Shown in pieces: positions 1 to 9,032 of a DNA stretch of 64,000 bases; positions within the stretch are counted from its first letter, which is position 1, and each line of letters begins with the position of its first letter. The position numbers and the translations under genes are program-made. This DNA comes from Rhodococcus sp. G-MC3. Lineage in GTDB: Bacteria > Actinomycetota > Actinomycetes > Mycobacteriales > Mycobacteriaceae. The stretch spans positions 31,220 through 95,219 of the forward strand of contig NZ_JASISW010000022.1 of the NCBI RefSeq assembly GCF_030063335.1. The letters are read 5' to 3'. The notes beneath the pieces were generated by a model, which worked only from the letters and a program-made list of their open reading frames with translations, had not been told where the DNA came from and did no database searches.

Positions 1-74
1 GTTCCGACGGTCGCGAGGACAACTCGTCCGCTCGTCGCGCCGAGGTCGACGGCCGCAACCTGCCCGATCGTCAT
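1..74 (-). CDS. rhaB: Rhamnulokinase, N-terminal fragment (cut by window edge)
   Basis: Only the first 24 codons are inside the window. The peptide begins MTIGQVAAVDLGATSGRVVL, which is the phosphate-1 motif (DxGxTSGR) of FGGY sugar kinases and fits L-rhamnulokinase, which phosphorylates L-rhamnulose at O1. The ATG overlaps the stop of the upstream aldolase/dehydrogenase gene as ATGA, so it is translationally coupled and is the last visible gene of the rhamnose operon. The family call rests on the motif plus the operon context; the rest of the gene lies to the left. Confidence 0.8.
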   Translation of the reverse strand, partial: MTIGQVAAVDLGATSGRVVLATVG

Positions 75-2104
75 CGCAGGAACGCAGCGGCAACACCGGC
101 GTCGACCGGCACGTGGAGTCCGGTGGTGTGCGAGAAGTCGGACGTGCACATCACGAACGCGGCATTGGCGATGTTCTCGGGCAGCACCTCGCGCTTGAGC
201 AACGTCCGCTGGGCGTAGAACTTGCCCAGGTCCGACTCGTCCACGCCGTACACCGCTGCCCGCGACGCGCCCCATCCGCCCGCGAAGATTCCCGACCCCT
301 GCACCACACCGTCGGGGTTGATTCCGTTCACCTTGATGCCATGCTCGCCCAATTCGGCTGCGAGCAGACGTACCTGATGAGCCTGATCGGCTTTGGTAGC
401 GGAGTAGGCGATGTTGTTGGGCCCGGCGAACACAGAGTTCTTGGACGAGATGTACAGGATGTCTCCGCCCATCTTCTGCGCGATGAGAGCCGACGCGGCT
501 GCTCGCGAGACCAGGAACGAGCCGCGGGCCATAACATTGTGCTGCAGATCCCAGTCGGCGACGGTCGTGTCGAGCAGCGGCTTGGACAGTGAGAGCCCGG
601 CATTGTTGACCACGAGGTCAATTCCGCCGAACGCGAGAACCGTTGCGTCGACGGCAGCCTGGACCGCGACCTCATCGGTGACATCGGCGCATATACCGAC
701 TGCGACATCCGTGCTGCCGATCTCGGCGGCGACGTCGATTGCCTTCTGCGCATCGAGATCTGCGATGACGACGCAGGCACCCTCGGCCGCAAGCCGCTGT
801 GCGATCGCCTTGCCGATGCCCGATGCCGCACCCGTGACCAGAGCGATACGGGTCGCGAGCGGCTTCGGCTTCGGCATACGCGCGAGCTTGGCTTCTTCGA
901 GCGCCCAGTACTCGATCCGGAACTTCTCGGACTCGTCGATCGGGCTGTAGCGCGAGACCGATTCTGCGCCGCGCATCACGTTGATCGCGTTGACGTAGAA
1001 CTCACCGGCGACGCGCGCGGTCTGCTTGTTGCTGCCGTAGGTGAACATGCCGACGCCGGGGATCAGCACGACTGCCGGGTCCGCTCCCCGGATTGCTGGA
1101 GAGTTCTCGGTGGCATAGCGGTCGTAGTACGCCTGGTAGTCCTTGCGGTAGGCGTCGTGAAGAGTCGACAGGCGTTCGATGCACTGTTCGACGGACGCGT
1201 CCGAGGGAAGGTCGAGGACGAGCGGCTTGACCTTGGTACGCAGGAAATGGTCAGGGCAACTCGTACCGAGTGCGCCGAGCCGAGGATGTTCGGAAGCTGC
1301 GAGAAACTCGAGAACAGCTGCCGAGTCGGTGAAGTGGCCGACCTTCGGCTCGTCGGTCGAGGCAAGACCTCGGATATGAGGCGCGAGGGCAGCAGCCTTG
1401 GCGCGCCGCTGCTCCTCCGGCAGTGCCGCATAGCCGTCGAGCGCTGCGCCGAAAGGCTCGGCTTTTCCGTGCTCGTCGAGGTATGCCTGAGCCGCTCGGA
1501 TGATCTCGAGAGAGTTGGCCTCGGCCACATCACTCGTCTCGCCCCATGCGGTGATGCCGTGACCGCCGAGGATACATCCGATCGCCTGCGGGTTTTCGGC
1601 CTTGATTGCCGCAATATCGAGTCCCAGTTGGAATCCCGGACGACGCCACGGCACCCACACGACACGGTCGCCGTAGACGGCGTGAGTCAACTCCTCACCA
1701 TCGGCAGCTGTCGCGATCGCGATTCCGGAGTCGGGATGTAGGTGGTCGACGTGCGGTGAATCGACCAAGCCGTGCATGGCGGTATCGATGGATGGTGCGG
1801 CCCCGCCGCGTCCGTGCAGGGTGTAGTCGAACGCCGCGACCATCTCGTCTTCGCGGTCCATTCCCGGGTAGACGTCGACTAGTGAACGCAACCGGTCGAG
1901 ACGCAGTACCGCGAGGCCACTCTCGGCAAGGGTCCCCAGATCACCACCGGATCCCTTGACCCACATCAACTCGACGTCGGCACCCGTCACCGGGTCGATG
2001 TCGGTGCCTTTGGCCGAGGTGTTCCCTCCTGCATAGTTTGTGTTGGTGGGATCGGAGCCGAGGCGATTCGATCGCGCCAGCAGATCGGCGACAGTCTGAT
2101 TCAT
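71..2104 (-). CDS. rhaEW: Bifunctional rhamnulose-1-phosphate aldolase / L-lactaldehyde dehydrogenase
   Basis: This is a two-domain enzyme. The N-terminal ~400 residues are a class II aldolase domain (NYAGGNTSAKG near residue 23; zinc-site region HGLVDSPHVDHLHPDSG near 112; LGGHGITAWGE near 180). The C-terminal ~260 residues are a short-chain dehydrogenase (TGAASGIGKAIA near 425, NNAG near 500, YSATK near 567). The family cleaves L-rhamnulose-1-phosphate to dihydroxyacetone phosphate and L-lactaldehyde and oxidises the aldehyde. I prefer the start at 2104 because AAGGAA lies 6 bases upstream; an in-frame ATG at 2140 would add 12 residues. It follows the isomerase gene closely and overlaps rhaB by ATGA. 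Confidence 0.92.
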   Translation of the reverse strand: MNQTVADLLARSNRLGSDPTNTNYAGGNTSAKGTDIDPVTGADVELMWVKGSGGDLGTLAESGLAVLRLDRLRSLVDVYPGMDREDEMVAAFDYTLHGRGGAAPSIDTAMHGLVDSPHVDHLHPDSGIAIATAADGEELTHAVYGDRVVWVPWRRPGFQLGLDIAAIKAENPQAIGCILGGHGITAWGETSDVAEANSLEIIRAAQAYLDEHGKAEPFGAALDGYAALPEEQRRAKAAALAPHIRGLASTDEPKVGHFTDSAAVLEFLAASEHPRLGALGTSCPDHFLRTKVKPLVLDLPSDASVEQCIERLSTLHDAYRKDYQAYYDRYATENSPAIRGADPAVVLIPGVGMFTYGSNKQTARVAGEFYVNAINVMRGAESVSRYSPIDESEKFRIEYWALEEAKLARMPKPKPLATRIALVTGAASGIGKAIAQRLAAEGACVVIADLDAQKAIDVAAEIGSTDVAVGICADVTDEVAVQAAVDATVLAFGGIDLVVNNAGLSLSKPLLDTTVADWDLQHNVMARGSFLVSRAAASALIAQKMGGDILYISSKNSVFAGPNNIAYSATKADQAHQVRLLAAELGEHGIKVNGINPDGVVQGSGIFAGGWGASRAAVYGVDESDLGKFYAQRTLLKREVLPENIANAAFVMCTSDFSHTTGLHVPVDAGVAAAFLR

Positions 2105-2143
2105 GGTGATGTTCCTTGTGGCAGCGGGGTCGATGGACATGGC

Positions 2144-3307
2144 TCAGGCACCCCAGGAGGTCTGGGTGCCGCCTACACGGTCGGTTTCGATACGTTCCTG
2201 GTACCCGGACTCGCCGTAGGCACGCATCGGCGCGGCGGGCAGACCTCGGTCCTCGCGCCAGGCCTCGAGACGCGGACGCACATCGGTGTAGAAGGCGTCC
2301 ATGAATATTTCGTTGGCACCGAGAACATCTCCGGATTCCTGAGCAACCGTCAACGCCGAAGTATCGACAAGGGCAGCCCTCAGTGTCATTTCCTGCACGT
2401 TGAGCACCGATCTGATCTGACCGGGAATCTTGGCCTCGACGTTGTGGCACTGATCGAGCATGAGTGCGAGGTCGGAACCGGCGGCGAGTCCGCCTCCACG
2501 GATCACCTCGAACATGATCCTGAAAAGCTGGAACGGGTCCGCCGCGCCGACGATGAGATCGTCGTCGGCGTAGAAGCGCGAATTGAAATCGAAGGATCCG
2601 AGCTTGCCGAGCCTCAGTAGCTGAGCGACGATGAACTCGATGTTGGTACCCGGTGCGTGATGTCCGGTGTCGAGGCACACTGCCGCACGCTCCCCCAGCG
2701 CCACGGTGTGCGCATATGAGGTGCCCCAGTCCGGTACATCCGTGACGTAGAAGGCAGGCTCGAAGAACTTGTATTCGAGCACCAATCGCTGCTGCTCACC
2801 GACGTGCTGGTAGATCGCCGCGAGCGATTCCGCGAGACGGTCCTGCCTGCCTCTAATATCGCCCTGGCCCGGATAGTTCGTTCCGTCCGCAAGCCATACC
2901 TTCAGATCCTGCGATCCGGTCTCGGTCATGATCTCGAGGCAGCGAATGTGGTGGTCGATTGCTTTCTGACGCACCAACTTGTCGGTGTGTGTGAGACTGC
3001 CGAATTTGTAGTCGTCGTCCTGAAAGGTATTCGAATTGACCGTCCCCAGTTTCACGCCCTGGTCCTCGGCGTAGCGAACGAGGGCGGCGAAGTCGTCTAC
3101 CAGATCCCACGGAATATGCAGTGCCACAGCCGGAGCAAGGCCGGTGAGACGATGGACAGTGGCGGCGTCCGCGATCTTCTCCTGAATGGTTCGAGGAGTA
3201 CCAGGGGTACCGAACACTTTGAACCGGGTGCCCGAGTTGCCGAACGCCCAGGACGGAAGTTCGATCGCGAGGGCGTCGAGAACAGCGGTTGGATCGGGGG
3301 TGGTCAT
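2144..3307 (-). CDS. rhaI: L-rhamnose isomerase
   Basis: The 387-residue protein matches the Pseudomonas/Streptomyces-type L-rhamnose isomerases, which interconvert L-rhamnose and L-rhamnulose in the cytoplasm. Visible family features are HIPWDLVDD near residue 64, KVWLADGTNYPGQGD near 136, a first metal ligand in LEYKFFEPAFY (Glu178 region), LDTGHHAPGTN near 212, and DFNSRFYADDD near 240, consistent with a TIM barrel and two divalent metal sites. The ATG overlaps the transporter stop (ATGA at 3304-3307). The stop lies a few bases before the first possible start of the aldolase gene. Confidence 0.93.
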   Translation of the reverse strand: MTTPDPTAVLDALAIELPSWAFGNSGTRFKVFGTPGTPRTIQEKIADAATVHRLTGLAPAVALHIPWDLVDDFAALVRYAEDQGVKLGTVNSNTFQDDDYKFGSLTHTDKLVRQKAIDHHIRCLEIMTETGSQDLKVWLADGTNYPGQGDIRGRQDRLAESLAAIYQHVGEQQRLVLEYKFFEPAFYVTDVPDWGTSYAHTVALGERAAVCLDTGHHAPGTNIEFIVAQLLRLGKLGSFDFNSRFYADDDLIVGAADPFQLFRIMFEVIRGGGLAAGSDLALMLDQCHNVEAKIPGQIRSVLNVQEMTLRAALVDTSALTVAQESGDVLGANEIFMDAFYTDVRPRLEAWREDRGLPAAPMRAYGESGYQERIETDRVGGTQTSWGA

Positions 3308-4650
3308 AGTGCACGCTCCGGGGTACGGCCGGTTTCGCCGGCGGGATCTGACATTTCAGTGGACACGACACTGCCGTAGCGCTCGGTTTCGATCTCCTGC
3401 AGCGACTTCCCGCGGGTGTTCGGTGCGAACACTGCGCCGATAGCCAGAGCGACGGTGAGCAAACCGATCAGCAGAAGACCGACGGTGGTGAGTCCGGTCG
3501 CGGCGAGCAACGTCGGGAAGAAGTAGCTGAGCAGCCCGGTCGCCGTACGAACGATGAAGAACATGAATCCCTGCGCGCTGGCTCGGTACGGGGTTGCGAA
3601 CAGTTCGCTGGCCCAGAGGCTGTAGAACGCCTGCGCGCCGATACCGGATGCGGTGCCCCACGTCACGGCGAAGATCAACAGTGTGGGCATCCCGGCGTCC
3701 GTGAAGAACACGAGTATCGCCCACGCCGCGATACCGAGGACTGCACCCAGTATGTACAGAGCCCGCTGCGACACACGATCGGCGAACCTCATGAATCCGA
3801 AATACGTGGCCGCGACGGTGCAGCCCCAGACCAGAACCTGAAGCAGGTCCTGCTCGACGGCGCTCTCGACACCGGCACTCTCGTAGACGCGCGGCATGAA
3901 AATGCCCGCCTGGCCTGCAACCGTGTTCCAGAAGCCATAGATGCCGATCAACACGAGCAGAGCGGTGATGTTGACCCGCTTGGTGAACAAGCCTTTCAAC
4001 CCCTGTGCTCCGAACGTCACGGCCCGAGCCGCAGCAGCGGCGGTGTCCTTCGCCTCGTCCTTCCAGATCACCGACTCGGGCAGTCCCTGACGGATCCACC
4101 AGACGACAGCAGCCACAACGAAGAGGTGGAGAAAGATGATGCGCGAGCCGAGCAGATCGAGTGGTGACAACGCAGCGGCGAGCGCAAATCCGACGAAAGG
4201 TCCCACCGACCAGGCGAGTTGAGCCGTGCCGACATGTCGAGCACGTTCACGTGAGGGGGCTTGCTCGGCGATGTAGGTCCACGACGCCGGAACGCCCGCC
4301 CCCACCGCGACGCCGGTGATCACGAACGCGGCGAGGAGCATGGTGAAGTTGACCGCGAATGCTGCGAGCAGTACCCCGACCATGTACACCATCAGGTCGT
4401 AGGTATAGATGGCCTTTCGTCCGAAGCGGTCGCACAGTGGCCCGCCGATGCCGGCGCCGATGGCCGCACCGAAGGCGTTGGCGCTGAAGGCGGCCAGCAA
4501 ACCGACGGCGAGGTTGCTGATACCGAACTCGTTCTGCCACAACGTGAGTGAGGTTGCGATCGCAATGATCGATCCAGCTTCGATGTAGTTGCTCATCGCA
4601 ACCGAAATGGTTGCCTTCCACCCGGTGGTGGATGTGGCGCCAATTTTCAT
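3304..4650 (-). CDS. MFS sugar transporter, probable L-rhamnose importer
   Basis: The protein has about 448 residues and about 12 hydrophobic segments, with the MFS loop 2-3 signature GGPLCDRFGRKAIY near residue 75, so it is a sugar-porter-like major facilitator. Its position between rhaM and rhaI in one operon indicates rhamnose uptake; the substrate is inferred from context. I chose the ATG at 4650 (MKIGATSTTGWK) because GGAG sits 5 bases upstream. The reading frame stays open for 50 more codons, but that stretch overlaps the mutarotase gene and has no start signal. The C-terminus carries the usual NTRGKSLQEIE porter tail. Confidence 0.85.
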   Translation of the reverse strand: MKIGATSTTGWKATISVAMSNYIEAGSIIAIATSLTLWQNEFGISNLAVGLLAAFSANAFGAAIGAGIGGPLCDRFGRKAIYTYDLMVYMVGVLLAAFAVNFTMLLAAFVITGVAVGAGVPASWTYIAEQAPSRERARHVGTAQLAWSVGPFVGFALAAALSPLDLLGSRIIFLHLFVVAAVVWWIRQGLPESVIWKDEAKDTAAAAARAVTFGAQGLKGLFTKRVNITALLVLIGIYGFWNTVAGQAGIFMPRVYESAGVESAVEQDLLQVLVWGCTVAATYFGFMRFADRVSQRALYILGAVLGIAAWAILVFFTDAGMPTLLIFAVTWGTASGIGAQAFYSLWASELFATPYRASAQGFMFFIVRTATGLLSYFFPTLLAATGLTTVGLLLIGLLTVALAIGAVFAPNTRGKSLQEIETERYGSVVSTEMSDPAGETGRTPERAL

Positions 4651-4696
4651 GAGGGCTCCGGAATCATTGTGAGGGATGACATCTCGCGACTCGAGG

Positions 4697-5050
4697 TCAG
4701 GGAAGGTGAAAGTAGTGAGTGAGAAACTCGAGGGGTGCATCGGGACGAGCCGACGGTTCGAAATATTCGGCCATGGTCTTCTGCCAGCGGGCGTCGACAT
4801 CCGTCGCGCTCATCGCTGCTGTCATCGCCTGCGGGTCCCGAGACTCGACGTAGCCGACCACGAGGCCGTCCTCCTTACGGAGAAACAGCGAGTAGTTCCG
4901 CCATCCGGCGGTGCGTAGCGCATCGAGCATCTCCGGCCACACGTGTTCGTGAGCGGCGAGATAGTCCTCGACACGCTCCGGGCGCAGGGCCAGCAGGAAG
5001 CACATGCGTTGGGTCTTCGATGTGGATGCGTCGGTAGCGATCGGGTTCAT
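4697..5050 (-). CDS. rhaM: L-rhamnose mutarotase
   Basis: This protein of about 117 residues interconverts the alpha and beta anomers of L-rhamnose. It shows the family pattern CFLLALRPERVEDYLAAH followed by VWPEMLDAL, with the catalytic-region Tyr and His, and ends in the conserved aromatic-LP tail (YFHLP). The start at 5050 has GAGG 4 bases upstream. The frame extends to 5116, but that upstream ATG lies inside the operator palindrome at 5104-5115 and is therefore probably untranslated leader. It is the first gene of the rhamnose operon. Confidence 0.88.
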   Translation of the reverse strand: MNPIATDASTSKTQRMCFLLALRPERVEDYLAAHEHVWPEMLDALRTAGWRNYSLFLRKEDGLVVGYVESRDPQAMTAAMSATDVDARWQKTMAEYFEPSARPDAPLEFLTHYFHLP

Positions 5051-5103
5051 CGAGCCTCGATAAGCAGAAGGTACAGGGAGACCTCCGATTGACACGCTTT
5101 GAT

Positions 5104-5115
5104 TGAAACGTTTCA
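5104..5115. promoter_or_regulatory. LacI-type operator upstream of the rhamnose operon
   Basis: TGAAACGTTTCA is a perfect 12-bp palindrome with the central CG typical of LacI/GalR-family operators. It lies about 55 bp before the rhaM start and no other gene start is near. The regulator itself is not in the window and may lie beyond the left edge. Confidence 0.6.
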
Positions 5116-5308
5116 TTCAGTGGTCTTGCTCACCATAATGGCTCAATGAGATCCGCGTCAAGAGCCCCCGACTACTCTCGACGTGCGGAGGCACCACTCG
5201 AAGTTGAGAAACCTCGCACACCGGCGTCGGTTCACGCGAATGTGACACCGGCAGTATTCGACCCTGCCCCGACTGTTCTCACGTGATTACGGCGCGAGAG
5301 CGACAAAA

Positions 5309-5800
5309 TCAAGACTTGTCTTCAGCCTTCGGCACGCCTGCTTGATGCGATGGGCCCACTCCCGGTTCGCTGTCCTCGGTTTCGGATCCCTCGTCTGCGG
5401 GACGCTCGTCGGCAGGAGACGCTGTGGCTCCGCTCGGCGTCTTCGACGGATCCGGCGACTTGGCCTGATCGTCTTCGACCGGACCTCGTGCACCGGCGGC
5501 GTTGGGGCCGGCCTTCTCCGTCTGCGGATGGACGTCGGCGCGCTCCTTTCGCCCCTCGTACGGAGGCACCACCGGCTCGACATCGTTGATTTCGTCAGTG
5601 AACTCCGGCTCCGCCTGACGACCGGCATCGGAATCGGGGTCGCGATACCCCGGCGCCGCGGACTGCATTTCCTCGTCGTCGAACGATCCGCTCGGTCGAT
5701 CTGCCGAGCCCTTCCCCACAGCTTCGAACCCGCGCGAACCCGTTTCGCCACGTTCGGATTGCGGCTCCTCGTCCTGATGCTTTCCAGATCCAGCATTCAT
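5309..5800 (-). CDS. Hypothetical acidic disordered protein
   Basis: The 163-residue protein is rich in Glu, Asp, Pro, Gly and Ser, has no hydrophobic segment and no recognisable domain, and looks intrinsically disordered throughout. GAGGAGG with 5-base spacing before the ATG at 5800 is the main evidence that it is a real gene. Short disordered proteins of this kind are common in Rhodococcus, but I do not recognise a function. It is monocistronic and stands between the rhamnose operon and the FAD dehydrogenase gene. Confidence 0.65.
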   Translation of the reverse strand: MNAGSGKHQDEEPQSERGETGSRGFEAVGKGSADRPSGSFDDEEMQSAAPGYRDPDSDAGRQAEPEFTDEINDVEPVVPPYEGRKERADVHPQTEKAGPNAAGARGPVEDDQAKSPDPSKTPSGATASPADERPADEGSETEDSEPGVGPSHQAGVPKAEDKS

Positions 5801-5931
5801 CAGATCCTCCTCGATTTTCGCACCCGCCCTTATCGACGTGTGTGCGCTCCTCTCAGACTGCTCCCCCTGTCAAGGCCACGACAAGGTCTCGAACGCTCAA
5901 TTACAAGCCCTGCCGCTGGACCCACTCCCCT

Positions 5932-7596
5932 CTACAGCTCCGCCGCAAGTGCGCGACCAGCCTGGCGGCCACTAAAGATGCATCCGCCGAGGAATGTGCC
6001 CTCCAACGATCGATATCCATGCACGCCGCCACCGCCGAATCCCGCTATCTCACCGGCGGCCCACAGACCGGGCACACTCGTGCCGTGATTATTCTGAACT
6101 CGCCCGGCGAGGTCGGTTTGAATGCCGCCCAACGTCTTACGGGTGACGATGTTGAGCCGGACGGCAATCAACGGTCCCGACTTCGGATCCAATATCTTGT
6201 GTGGTGATGCCGTCCTGGCAATCCGTTCACCGCGTGAGCGACGGGAATTGTGGATGGCAGAAATCTGCAGGTCCTTGGTGAACGCGTTGTCGGTCTCGCG
6301 GTCGCGAGCGACGATCTGGCGATGCAGATCATCTCGATCGATCAGTGGTTCGTCGGTTATCTTGTTCATACTTGCGACGAGGTCGTCGATGTTGTCGGCC
6401 ACAACGAAGTCCTCACCGTGCTTCTTGAACGCCTCGATCGGACCGCTGGCCCCAGGTAAGACACGTTTGAGAACAAGTTTGAGGTTCTTGTCGGTGATAT
6501 CGGGGTTCTGTTCCGATCCCGACAGCGCGAACTCCTTCTCGATGATCTTCTGGGTGAGCACGAACCACGAGTAGTCGTAGCCGGTGTCCTGAATTGCTCG
6601 AAGGGTGCCGAGAGTGTCGAAACCAGGAAAGTTCGGGGCCGGAAATCGACGGCCACGAGCGTCGAACCACATCGACGAGGGTCCCGGAATGATGCGGATA
6701 CCGTGATTGGCCCAGATCGGATTCCAGTTTCTGATGCCTTCGGTGTAGTGCCACATCCGGTCCTTGTTGACCAACCGTCCGCCGGCGCGCTCGGTGATGC
6801 CGATCATGCGTCCGTCGACGTGTTCGGGCACACCGGAGATCATGGACTTGGGGGCGGTCCCCAGCCTGGCGGGCCAATTTGCGCGGACGAGATCGTGATT
6901 GCCTCCGATCCCGCCCGCGGTGACCAGGACCGCGCCTGCGTGGAGTTCGAAACCGTCGACCTCGGTCCTGTTACTGCCTGATCCGCGCTCGGACACGCTG
7001 GGTTCGAGCACTGCACCGCGAACGCCATCGACTACGCCGTCGGTCATGGACAACTCGTCGACGCGATGGCGGAATCCGAAGCGCACCAGGCCTCTACCCG
7101 CAGCCTCCCGTACACGGCGTTCGAACGGTGCGACGACGCCCGGCCCGGTCCCCCAGGTCAGATGGAACCGGGGAACCGAGTTGCCGTGGCCGTCGGCGAG
7201 GTAGCCACCGCGTTCGGCCCAACCGACGATCGGTACCCACCGCAACCCCTGACCATGCAACCAGGACCGCTTCTCCCCCGCCGCGAAGTCGAGATACGCA
7301 CGCGCCCACTGGTAGCCCCAATAATCCTCCCCCGCGGGATCATCGATGCCGCGGTCGAATGTGGCGGTTCCGAGCCAGTCCTGCCATGCCAGTTCAGGTG
7401 AGTCCTTGATTCCCATCCGGCGCTGCTCCGGGGTGTCGATCATGAAGAGACCACCCAGCGACCAAAAGGCTTGACCGCCGAGATTCTGCTCGGGCTCTTG
7501 GTCGAGAAGAAGAACCTTCTTGCCTGCATCTGCCAGTTCGGCCGTAGCCACCAACCCCGCCAGTCCAGCTCCGACAACGATCACGTCCGCGTCCAT
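5932..7596 (-). CDS. FAD-binding dehydrogenase (ketosteroid-dehydrogenase/fumarate-reductase flavoprotein family)
   Basis: The 554-residue flavoprotein starts with the Rossmann motif VIVVGAGLAGLVATAELADA and an acidic ribose-binding end (LLLDQE). The C-terminal FAD contact is GLWAAGEIAGFGGGGVHGYR followed by SLEGTFLGGCIFSGRQAG. The long GGQAFWSLGGLFMIDTPEQRRMGI segment near residue 40 is characteristic of the actinobacterial subgroup that includes M. tuberculosis Rv0785; its substrate is unknown. It is divergent from a PucR-type regulator gene at 7763, which is the obvious candidate to control it. No signal peptide is seen, so it should be cytoplasmic. Confidence 0.85.
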   Translation of the reverse strand: MDADVIVVGAGLAGLVATAELADAGKKVLLLDQEPEQNLGGQAFWSLGGLFMIDTPEQRRMGIKDSPELAWQDWLGTATFDRGIDDPAGEDYWGYQWARAYLDFAAGEKRSWLHGQGLRWVPIVGWAERGGYLADGHGNSVPRFHLTWGTGPGVVAPFERRVREAAGRGLVRFGFRHRVDELSMTDGVVDGVRGAVLEPSVSERGSGSNRTEVDGFELHAGAVLVTAGGIGGNHDLVRANWPARLGTAPKSMISGVPEHVDGRMIGITERAGGRLVNKDRMWHYTEGIRNWNPIWANHGIRIIPGPSSMWFDARGRRFPAPNFPGFDTLGTLRAIQDTGYDYSWFVLTQKIIEKEFALSGSEQNPDITDKNLKLVLKRVLPGASGPIEAFKKHGEDFVVADNIDDLVASMNKITDEPLIDRDDLHRQIVARDRETDNAFTKDLQISAIHNSRRSRGERIARTASPHKILDPKSGPLIAVRLNIVTRKTLGGIQTDLAGRVQNNHGTSVPGLWAAGEIAGFGGGGVHGYRSLEGTFLGGCIFSGRQAGRALAAEL

Positions 7597-7762
7597 CTCC
7601 GGTCCTCTCCTCGCTCACCCATCGGGCTTGCGCGACCCGATAGCTCTCGTCGCCTTCGACAATGCTGAAAATGACAAACAAGCGCAAGAAAACGGTCCGA
7701 ATCGACGATATGATTTATCAACCGGTGACAAGCCGGCATCCCTGAGAGAGGTTGCTTGCACT

Positions 7763-8959
7763 GTGCACCCCGCCCGCGACATCGTCGCTGCTCGGATCGA
7801 CGGCCGGATGCAGACGGTGGTGGCGACGGCAGTCGATGCGATCCGCGAGGCGATACCCGCGTATCGAGATCTGCGCGGCGCACAACTCGCCGACGTCGAG
7901 GCCATCACCTATTGGTCGCTTCGCAGGCTCCTGCAGCTGTGGTCCGGCGGTCGCGACACACTCGACGACCGGGATCAAGCAAGATTTCGTGCGATCGGGG
8001 TCGCGCGCGCCTCGGATGGCAGACCGCTCACCGACGTACTTCGGGCCTACCGTGTCGCGTCGAGTGTGTTCGTACGGCACGTGGCCACCGAGTACCTGAA
8101 CGATCTGGAGCCGGGAGACATCGCCGAACTCAGTGTCGTGCTGATCGAAGGAATCGACCTGATCTCCGAGGCAATTATCGATGCTTACACCTCGGCTAGG
8201 GGGCGACTGCTCTCCGATCGCAGCCAAGCGCGTGCCGCACTTCTCGATGATCTGATTGCAGGGCGTCAGAGTTCACCCGGTGCACTTGCGGACCGTAGCC
8301 GCGAACTGGCTCTGGATCTGCCGGATCGTCCGCACATTCTCGTCGTACAATCCCTCGAGACATCGAGGCCGCCCAGCGATGACGCTGTCGACGCAGCCGT
8401 GGAAGCACTTGTCGGCACCGGCAGCCAGCTGTGCACCAGACGGTCACTTCGCGCGATCTTCCTGCTGCCGAACACCATCACGCCCGAGGACATCGAGAGC
8501 CTTTGTCGGACAATGCTGTTACGCGGATGCATGATCTCCGGACACCCGATAGGCGATGTCGGCACAGCGTACAGACTTGCCGAGTACGCCCTCGATACCG
8601 CCCCGGAACACGCATATGGAGAGCGCTCGGTACTCGACGAAGGTGACGCGCAGCTTCTCGCGTTGCTCACCGCCCGGCCCAGCGCCGACACCGGCGCAGT
8701 CGTGGCGTCCATCCTCGGCCCGCTGGCCGACCCCGCGAACGACCACATCCTCGCCGGTCTGGCGTCGTTCATCTCCACCGGAACGGCAACCGCGGCCGCA
8801 GCCGCGCTTCTCGTACATCCGCAAACCCTGCGATACCGCCTTCGGCGAGCCCGTGAGCTCACGGGTAGGGACCCTAGAAATGGTTGGCACCGGCTCGCAC
8901 TCGACACCGCTATCCAGCTGCGCCAACTGTCGACACCGCGGTCCTCGCGGCGCCACTGA
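7763..8959 (+). CDS. PucR-type transcriptional regulator
   Basis: The protein has about 398 residues. A helical N-terminal sensor region is followed by a C-terminal helix-turn-helix of PucR/CdaR type: TATAAAALLVHPQTLRYRLR then RARELTGRDP near residues 345-375. Such proteins usually act as substrate-responsive activators of a neighbouring catabolic gene. I place the start at the GTG at 7763, with AGAGAGG 11 bases upstream; longer versions would run into the divergent dehydrogenase gene at 7596. The 166-bp gap between the two genes should hold both promoters. Confidence 0.82.
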   Translation: MHPARDIVAARIDGRMQTVVATAVDAIREAIPAYRDLRGAQLADVEAITYWSLRRLLQLWSGGRDTLDDRDQARFRAIGVARASDGRPLTDVLRAYRVASSVFVRHVATEYLNDLEPGDIAELSVVLIEGIDLISEAIIDAYTSARGRLLSDRSQARAALLDDLIAGRQSSPGALADRSRELALDLPDRPHILVVQSLETSRPPSDDAVDAAVEALVGTGSQLCTRRSLRAIFLLPNTITPEDIESLCRTMLLRGCMISGHPIGDVGTAYRLAEYALDTAPEHAYGERSVLDEGDAQLLALLTARPSADTGAVVASILGPLADPANDHILAGLASFISTGTATAAAAALLVHPQTLRYRLRRARELTGRDPRNGWHRLALDTAIQLRQLSTPRSSRRH

Positions 8960-9032
8960 CAAGAACACCCGATGACAAGGATTCATGGTTGACCACCGGC
9001 GGTAGCGCACCGTTTCTCGAGTAGGTATCGGT

